A stretch of 64,000 bases of DNA from positions 1 to 64,000 of the forward strand of contig NZ_SUMF01000014.1 of assembly GCF_005048205.1 (NCBI RefSeq). The letters run 5' to 3'. The position numbers and the translations under genes are program-made. Under the pieces are notes generated by a model. The model was not told where the DNA came from and did no database searches. It was given only the letters and a program-made list of their open reading frames with translations. Below are positions 56,811-64,000 of the stretch, one piece after another (position 1 is the stretch's first letter; every line of letters starts with the position of its first letter). The stretch comes from Chitiniphilus eburneus. Its GTDB lineage: Bacteria > Pseudomonadota > Gammaproteobacteria > Burkholderiales > Chitinibacteraceae.

Positions 56811-57074
56811 ATGGCAACGCATCACCATCAACATCAGTACGGTTCGGCCCCGCCACGCGATCAGATTCGCCCCGCCTCGCGCGACGATCGCGCGTCAGCA
56901 CCGGCAGGCGATACCGACGAGATTCCCACGTCGGTCGCGGTGCGCCAGGAAGGCCAGGATTACGTGCGGTACTTCTGTACCGACGCCAGCTACGCCAACT
57001 GGATGCGCCGGGCCCGGCGCGAGATTCCCTCGTCCGCGCCCGGGCTGCGCGACGAGCCCGATCCCCGGCATTGA
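56811..57074 (+). CDS. Hypothetical protein
   Basis: The product is 87 residues, starting with a His/Gln-rich tail (ATHHHQHQYG). The core VRQEGQDYVRYFCTDASYAN has one Cys. GGGAGCCC is just upstream of the ATG at 56811. It is followed after 31 bases by a zinc-finger gene on the same strand. Function unknown. Confidence 0.6.
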   Translation: MATHHHQHQYGSAPPRDQIRPASRDDRASAPAGDTDEIPTSVAVRQEGQDYVRYFCTDASYANWMRRARREIPSSAPGLRDEPDPRH

Positions 57075-57105
57075 ACCGTCCTTCCCCGATCACAGGAGTT
57101 TCGTC

Positions 57106-57496
57106 ATGGCCAAATGCGAGCAGTGCGGTAACGAAAGCGACTGGACCTTCACCGTCGGCATTGGCGGCAAGACCCACATCTTCGATAGTTTCGAGTGTGC
57201 CCTCTTCACCGTGGCCCGCCCTTGCGGCCACTGCGGGACACGCATCCTGGGGCATGGCGTGCAAAGCCCGATGGGGTTGTTCTGCTGCGCGCATTGCGCC
57301 CAGGCGTTCGATGCCGCCATCGACGGCCAGCCCCCCCCCCTCCTGAATGCCTCCGCCCACGCTGGCGGCTGCGCGCCCGCCGCTGGCCGCCTGCTGAAAT
57401 CCGCAGGTTCTAAAACCCCAATAGGTGCCCCCCCCGCCGAAGCGCTATGGTTAACGCCCGGATGTGGCCGCCATGGAGCCGCTGGAGCACTGCGCA

Positions 57497-57504
<8 letters not shown>
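57106..57504 (+). CDS. Metallothionein-like zinc-finger protein with a C10 tract near its end
   Basis: The frame from ATG 57106 codes a Cys-rich protein: MAKCEQCGNESDWTF, FDSFECALF, CGHCGTRILGHGV and FCCAHCAQ, matching the small DUF-type zinc-binding family whose members normally end soon after CCAHCA. Here the frame runs on for about 60 more residues of low-complexity sequence and overlaps maeB. Ten consecutive C (57331-57340) lie at residues 76-78; with nine C the frame would stop at a TGA five bases later. The true end is therefore doubtful. AGGAG lies eight bases before the ATG. Confidence 0.7.
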
Positions 57505-59761
<2,257 letters not shown>

Positions 59762-59785
59762 ATCACCGTGCAGCGTAAAATCAAT

Positions 59786-59815
59786 AAAAAAGCCCTGACG
59801 AATCAGGGCTTTTTT
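59786..59815 (+). terminator. Terminator after maeB copy 2
   Basis: AAAAAAGCCCTGA pairs with TCAGGGCTTTTTT around a 4-base loop, giving a strong intrinsic terminator usable on either strand. Confidence 0.9.
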
Positions 59816-59913
59816 ATTGATGCGCTCCGCAAAAACCTCGCCGATGCACTGGCGTTCGATTGGGCTATCGAAGCGCAAAAGCAAATCGGCCGCAATAGCG
59901 GCCGATCAGGTAT

Positions 59914-59989
<76 letters not shown>

Positions 59990-60204
59990 GAATTCTTTAC
60001 GGTCTGGGATTCGACACCAGCAATCGGTGCGATACCGCAAGAAGACCGGCATTGTATGCGAAGCATTTTGTTTTTGCCAGCCCGCCACGATACTTTTTTC
60101 AAAAAAAAGAACAGGTGCATAGCCGCATCGCCAATAAAAAAAGCCGACTGAATGTCGGCTTCATTTTTATTTCTCTGCGCAAGCTGCTTTTAGCTATTTG
60201 AAGC

Positions 60205-60280
60205 TGGCGTCCCCACGGGGATTCGAACCCCGGTAGTCACCGTGAAAGGGTGGTGTCCTAGGCCTCTAGACGATGGGGAC
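60205..60280 (-). tRNA. tRNA-Glu (TTC)
   Basis: A 76-nt cloverleaf with encoded CCA. The acceptor stem GTCCCCA/TGGGGAC and the anticodon loop CCTTTCACG give anticodon TTC. Identical to the copy at 60451. Confidence 0.95.
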
Positions 60281-60315
60281 AATGTGCGTTGCCAACGACA
60301 ACGCAGCAATGAAAG

Positions 60316-60392
60316 TGGCGCACCCGGAGCGATTCGAACGCCCGACCCTCTGGTTCGTAGCCAGATACTCTATCCAACTGAGCTACGGGTGC
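60316..60392 (-). tRNA. tRNA-Arg (ACG)
   Basis: A 77-nt cloverleaf with encoded CCA. The acceptor GCACCCG/CGGGTGC and anticodon loop CTACGAA give anticodon ACG (A34 to be deaminated to inosine). Confidence 0.95.
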
Positions 60393-60450
60393 GCGGTAAA
60401 GCTTTGGTTCCAAATGCGTGGAACAGGCCATGCATTTCGAACTGATTCGG

Positions 60451-60526
60451 TGGCGTCCCCACGGGGATTCGAACCCCGGTAGTCACCGTGAAAGGGTGGT
60501 GTCCTAGGCCTCTAGACGATGGGGAC
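60451..60526 (-). tRNA. tRNA-Glu (TTC), second copy
   Basis: Identical to the gene at 60205 over the mature tRNA, including the acceptor stem and CCA. Confidence 0.95.
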
Positions 60527-60587
60527 GTACTTAAAAACGCTTTCTTCTGAAACTAATATCGGCCGCCGAAGCGGCCGACTGGGATTT

Positions 60588-60663
<76 letters not shown>

Positions 60664-60756
60664 GAAAGAGAGACGCATTATAGGAAGCGATTCACCCCTT
60701 GTAAACCCCCGCTCAAAAATTTTTTCCAGGCCCTGGAATTGCCCGTCATCCCGATG

Positions 60757-60781
60757 CGGGGCGGCGCCAGCGCCGCCCCGA
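60757..60781 (-). terminator. Hairpin after bamD
   Basis: A GC-rich 11-bp stem, CGGGGCGGCGC with its complement, lies within 10 bases of the bamD stop and has no T tract. Confidence 0.55.
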
Positions 60782-60789
60782 TCACCCGT

Positions 60790-61590
60790 TTACCAGGGCG
60801 CCCACCACGCGCGATCGGTGAGGAAATCCTTGTCCAGCACCGTGGTTTCCGGATAGTTCTTCAACAGCACGCGCTTGGCGTCATCGCGCAGGTCGTTCAT
60901 TCCCAGCTTGTCGTACGACAGCACCATCATGCCCAGCGCGGCCTCCACCTGTTTGGTGTTGCCATGGGTTTCCACCAGGTACTTGCCGCGATTGGCCGCT
61001 GCCAGATAGGCGCCGCGCTTGTAGTAATAGCGCGCGACATGCAGCTCGTAATTGGACAACGCGCCGATCAGGTAGCCCATGCGCACCTGCGCATCGGCGG
61101 CATACCGGCTTTCCGGGAACCGGGTGACCAGCTGGCGGAAGCTGTCGAACGAATCCCGCGCGGCCTTCGGGTCACGCTCGGACATGTCCTGCTTGGCCAG
61201 GAAGGACATGAAGCCCTGCGTTTCATTGAAATGCACCAGGCCACGCAGATACAGCGCGTAATCCATGCTGGGATGCGCCGGATACTGCTTGATGAAGCGG
61301 TCGATGGCGGCCAGCGCCAGGAGCGGCTCCTGATCCTTGTAGTGGTTGTACGCCGTTTCCAGAATGGCCTGCTGCGCATAGCGGCCATAGGGATAACGTG
61401 CCTCGAGTTTTTCCAGCAGCTTGTTCGAGCGCTCGAAATTCTTGCTGCCCTGTTCGGCCTTGGCTTCGGAATAGATTTTCTCGGCCGACCAGCCGCGCGT
61501 TTCATCCTGTTCCTGCTGAGTGGAGGAGCAGCCCGCGATCAGGGCTGCCGCAATCGTGGCCGCGAGGATTCGCGGTAGAATCTTGTTCAT
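60790..61590 (-). CDS. bamD: Outer membrane protein assembly factor BamD (lipoprotein)
   Basis: The product is 266 residues. The signal peptide ends in lipobox LIAGC (Cys21), giving an outer-membrane lipoprotein. The rest is a TPR-like solenoid (EKLEARYPYGRYAQQAIL, AAIDRFIKQYPAHPSMDYAL, PESRYAADAQVRMGYL). BamD is the essential lipoprotein that, with BamA, BamC and others, inserts beta-barrel proteins. The ATG overlaps the ATG of rluD head to head by two bases, an arrangement discussed in the findings. Confidence 0.96.
   Translation of the reverse strand: MNKILPRILAATIAAALIAGCSSTQQEQDETRGWSAEKIYSEAKAEQGSKNFERSNKLLEKLEARYPYGRYAQQAILETAYNHYKDQEPLLALAAIDRFIKQYPAHPSMDYALYLRGLVHFNETQGFMSFLAKQDMSERDPKAARDSFDSFRQLVTRFPESRYAADAQVRMGYLIGALSNYELHVARYYYKRGAYLAAANRGKYLVETHGNTKQVEAALGMMVLSYDKLGMNDLRDDAKRVLLKNYPETTVLDKDFLTDRAWWAPW
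61576..61581 (+). promoter_or_regulatory. -10 element of rluD, seven bases before the ATG
   Basis: TAGAAT in CGGTAGAATC lies inside the bamD reading frame; the rluD ATG at 61589 is seven bases after it. Transcription would begin at or next to the ATG, giving a leaderless mRNA. Confidence 0.5.
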
Positions 61591-62644
61591 GATGCATCCC
61601 GAATTGGAATCCGACGATTATAACGACTTCGCCGAGCGCCGTATCCTGGCGGCGCCTGCCACACTGGCAGGCGAGCGGCTGGATGCCGCCCTGGCGAAGT
61701 TGCTCCCTGAATATTCGCGCAGCCGGCTGGCGACCTGGATCAAGGAAAACAAGGTCACCGTCGACGATGCGCCCGCCAGCCCCAAAACCCGCCTGTGGGG
61801 CGGCGAACGGATCGCCATCGATATCCAGCCGGACCCGGCCGAGGTGGCCTTCGCACCGGAACCGATCCCGCTCGACGTGGTGTACGAGGACACGGCCATC
61901 ATCGTGCTGAACAAGCCCGCTGGCCTCGTGGTCCACCCCGGTAGCGGCAACTGGTCCGGCACCTTGCTCAACGGCCTGCTGCACCGTTACCCCGAACTCA
62001 AGAGCGTGCCGCGCGCCGGCATCGTACACCGCCTGGACAAGGACACCAGTGGTCTGATGGTGGTGGCGCGCACGTTGATGGCGCAAAACCATCTGGTACA
62101 GCAGTTGCAGGCGCGTACCGTCAAGCGACATTACCTCGCCGTGGCGCAGGGTCTGCTGCGCTCGGACGGCAGGGTCGACGCACCCATCGGCCGCCATCCG
62201 CGTGAACGCATCCGCATGGCGGTGATCGGTACCGGCAAGCCGGCAATCACCCACTATCGCGTGCTGGAGCGCTTCACCGGGCACACGCTGGTGGAGTGCC
62301 GGCTGGAAACCGGTCGCACCCACCAGATCCGCGTCCATATGGCGCACATCGGCTTTCCCCTGGCGGCCGATCCGGTCTATGGCGGCCGACCGCGTCAGTT
62401 CTCGCCCGAAATCAATCTTGCGCTCCAGGATTTCGCCCGCCAGGCGCTGCATGCCAAGAAGCTCTCGCTGGTCCATCCAGAAAGCGGCAAGTCGATGACC
62501 TGGAAGGCCCCGTTGCCGGAAGACTTCGAACTGCTGCTGGCCGCCCTGCGGGCCGAGCATGGCCTGACCTCCGGGGATTGGGATGAGGACGACTGGGACG
62601 AGGACGACGAGGATGGCATCGAGGTCACGTATGTCCGCGACTGA
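61589..62644 (+). CDS. rluD: 23S rRNA pseudouridine synthase RluD
   Basis: The product is 351 residues. It makes pseudouridines in 23S rRNA helix 69. An N-terminal S4 domain (AAPATLAGERLDAALAKLL) precedes the RluA-type catalytic domain with IVHRLDKDTSGLM (Asp150 is the catalytic residue) and LETGRTHQIRVHM. The C-terminus has a run of acidic residues (DWDEDDWDEDDEDG). The ATG at 61589 (a second ATG is the next codon but one) overlaps the bamD start on the other strand. pgeF overlaps its end by 14 bases. Confidence 0.95.
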   Translation: MMHPELESDDYNDFAERRILAAPATLAGERLDAALAKLLPEYSRSRLATWIKENKVTVDDAPASPKTRLWGGERIAIDIQPDPAEVAFAPEPIPLDVVYEDTAIIVLNKPAGLVVHPGSGNWSGTLLNGLLHRYPELKSVPRAGIVHRLDKDTSGLMVVARTLMAQNHLVQQLQARTVKRHYLAVAQGLLRSDGRVDAPIGRHPRERIRMAVIGTGKPAITHYRVLERFTGHTLVECRLETGRTHQIRVHMAHIGFPLAADPVYGGRPRQFSPEINLALQDFARQALHAKKLSLVHPESGKSMTWKAPLPEDFELLLAALRAEHGLTSGDWDEDDWDEDDEDGIEVTYVRD

Positions 62645-63404
62645 CCTGCCCTGGCTGCAACCGGACTGGCCCGCCCCGGCCAACGTTCGCGTCGGTGTCA
62701 CCACGCGCCTCGGCGGCGTCAGCACGGCGCCCTATGGCACGCTGAACCTCGGCGACCATGTCGGCGACGACGTGGCCTCGGTGGCGGCCAACCGCGCCCG
62801 GGTCCGCGCCTGCCTGCCCGCCGAGCCGTTCTGGTTGCAGCAGGTCCATGGCACCACCGTGGCACGCCTTGACGACGCGGAGGCGGCGCGCGTGGCGGAT
62901 GCCGCCGTGGCATCCACGCCCGGTCGGGTGTGCGTGGTGATGACGGCCGATTGCCTGCCAGTGTTGCTGTGCAATCGTGCAGGAACGGCCGTCGGAGCGG
63001 CGCACGCCGGCTGGCGTGGGCTGGCCGACGGCGTGCTGGAAGCCACCGTCGCGGCGATGGGAACCGCGCCGTCCGAATTGCTGGCATGGTTCGGCCCCGC
63101 CATCGGCCCCACGGCCTTCGAGGTCGGCGACGAGGTGCGCGCAACCTTCATTGCACACACCGCCGAGGCCGCTCAGGCGTTCCGGCCCGGACGCATCGCC
63201 GGCAAGTGGTGGGCCGATCTCTACCTGCTGGCCCGGCAACGTCTGGCAACGCTGGGCGTGCAATCCATCCATGGTGGCGACCTGTGCACCGTCTCCGACG
63301 CAGAGCGCTTCTTCTCCTACCGCCGCGATGGCATCACCGGACGCATGGCCTCGCTGATCTGGCTGGATGCCGGGTCGGAGCCCGCCGCGCCCAGCAATGG
63401 CTGA
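62631..63404 (+). CDS. pgeF: Peptidoglycan editing factor PgeF (YfiH, multicopper polyphenol oxidase family)
   Basis: The product is 257 residues. It belongs to the YfiH/DUF152 family, described as peptidoglycan editing factor in E. coli and as a purine-nucleoside or polyphenol enzyme elsewhere. The metal-site motifs TADCLPVLL, AAHAGWRGL and the C-terminal FFSYRRDGITGRMASLIWL are all present. The ATG at 62631 lies inside the end of rluD, so the two are co-translated; this rluD-pgeF order recurs in proteobacteria. Confidence 0.93.
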   Translation: MSATDLPWLQPDWPAPANVRVGVTTRLGGVSTAPYGTLNLGDHVGDDVASVAANRARVRACLPAEPFWLQQVHGTTVARLDDAEAARVADAAVASTPGRVCVVMTADCLPVLLCNRAGTAVGAAHAGWRGLADGVLEATVAAMGTAPSELLAWFGPAIGPTAFEVGDEVRATFIAHTAEAAQAFRPGRIAGKWWADLYLLARQRLATLGVQSIHGGDLCTVSDAERFFSYRRDGITGRMASLIWLDAGSEPAAPSNG

Positions 63405-63505
63405 TCGCAGATCACGCCTGCTTTTTTCCGGCCGATACCGCGTGAAAAGATCGTGAACCAGCGCTTGAGGCTATACTTGCGGGCTTCATTTCAAGCCTTT
63501 TTCCC

Positions 63506-64000
63506 ATGAGCACCCTGAGCTGGATCATTGCCGCAAGTCTGCTGGGCAGCCTGTTGAGCGTCGGCGCCGCCTGTCTGGTCGCCTACCTGGCGCGTCCGCA
63601 CTGGGTCCCCAGGCTGGTGAGCTTCGCGGTCGGCGCCCTGCTCGCGGCGGTCTTTCTGGAGATCCTGCCGCACGCGCTGGGCGAACACGGGGATGAAATG
63701 GTGGTGGCCACGGCGAATGGTGCCCACGCGGTCGCCACGCATGTCAACGTGGATGTCGGCACCGTCTCGCTGACCTTGCTGGCCGGCATCCTGCTGTTCT
63801 TCGTGCTGGAAAAGCTGGTGATCTGGCGACACTGCCATCACGACGAATGCGAAGCACACGATGGCCAGCCGCACGATCATGCCGCCGCGCATGGCCATCA
63901 CGGGCATCAGCACGATCACGGCCGCGCGGGCGCGATGATCATGATCGGCGACACCTTCCACAATTTCCTCGACGGGGCCGTGATCGCGGCGGCGTTCATG
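63506..64000 (+). CDS. ZIP family metal transporter (truncated by window end)
   Basis: The first 165 codons are seen. Three hydrophobic segments (WIIAASLLGSLLSVGAACLV, LVSFAVGALLAAVFLEILPHAL and TLLAGILLFFVLEKLVIW) are followed by a His-rich cytosolic loop (HCHHDECEAHD, HGHHGHQHDHG) and the helix 4 motif MIGDTFHNFLDGAVIAA. This is the ZIP family (ZupT/GufA group) that imports zinc and other divalent metals. The ATG at 63506 comes after a TATACT -10 candidate at 63472-63477. The C-terminal half lies beyond the window. Confidence 0.9.
   Translation, partial: MSTLSWIIAASLLGSLLSVGAACLVAYLARPHWVPRLVSFAVGALLAAVFLEILPHALGEHGDEMVVATANGAHAVATHVNVDVGTVSLTLLAGILLFFVLEKLVIWRHCHHDECEAHDGQPHDHAAAHGHHGHQHDHGRAGAMIMIGDTFHNFLDGAVIAAAFM

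Overview
The window is 64 kb of GC-rich bacterial chromosome, read as a beta-proteobacterium of the Neisseriales type (Chitinibacteraceae/Chromobacteriaceae-like). This rests on inference from gene content: a Neisseria-type trimeric porin, BamC and BamD lipoproteins, a phasin plus PhaM (polyhydroxyalkanoate granules), an N-acetylglucosamine PTS transporter, NADP malic enzymes with phosphotransacetylase-like tails, and an fnr/hemN pair. Most genes are housekeeping and tightly packed. There is no phage and no CRISPR array. Mobile DNA is limited to a MITE-like element and an integron-integrase remnant.

Layout. 0-10 kb: a partial secreted RHS/YD-repeat protein, the stress operon prkA-yeaH-spoVR, a signalling operon (response regulator, CheC-like phosphatase, PAS-GGDEF cyclase), and a DsbD_2-like membrane protein. 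10-21 kb: hemN and fnr diverge around an FNR box, followed by an unrecognised gene, phasin, a YjfB-like protein, dnaE, maeB copy 1, phaM and mltA. 21-30 kb: trpE-trpG-trpD-trpC behind a 17-residue leader peptide with four Trp codons, then a porin and nagE. 30-37 kb: an RND efflux pair, dapA and bamC, ending in an 80-bp duplication and a fragment of an integron integrase. 37-47 kb: pgpA-thiL-nusB-ribH-ribBX, a histidine kinase plus TPR response regulator, and nrdR-ribD-(MITE)-zinc ribbon-ribE-kinase. 47-52.5 kb: glyA, purine salvage (permease, apt, hpt), a manganese exporter under a yybP-ykoY riboswitch, and a low-molecular-weight tyrosine phosphatase. 52.7-57.5 kb: an accessory stretch of short, mostly orphan, stress-flavoured genes. 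57.5-64 kb: maeB copy 2, five tRNA genes (Ala, Glu, Arg, Glu, Ala), bamD, rluD, pgeF and a partial ZIP transporter.

How the genes work together. Riboflavin synthesis is split over two clusters, with a RibB whose cyclohydrolase half looks inactive. Outer-membrane assembly (bamC, bamD, porin), carbon storage (phasin, PhaM, two malic enzymes), oxygen response (FNR, oxygen-independent HemN) and stress or nitrogen starvation (PrkA/YeaH/SpoVR) recur as themes. Regulation that can be read from the sequence includes a trp attenuator of unusual compact form, a Mn riboswitch with a 12-bp ribosome-site-masking helix, an FNR box at -41.5 of the fnr promoter, two PhaR-like boxes before the phasin, and a recurrent TAGAAT -10 element that in two cases (dnaE, rluD) sits 6-7 nt before the start codon, as expected of leaderless mRNAs.

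The most unusual items are the MITE of two long hairpins sitting on the ribD stop codon, the trp leader, the accessory block of small genes with a C10 tract at the end of one reading frame, and the bamD/rluD start codons that overlap head to head. No clearly new multi-gene defence or biosynthetic system was found.
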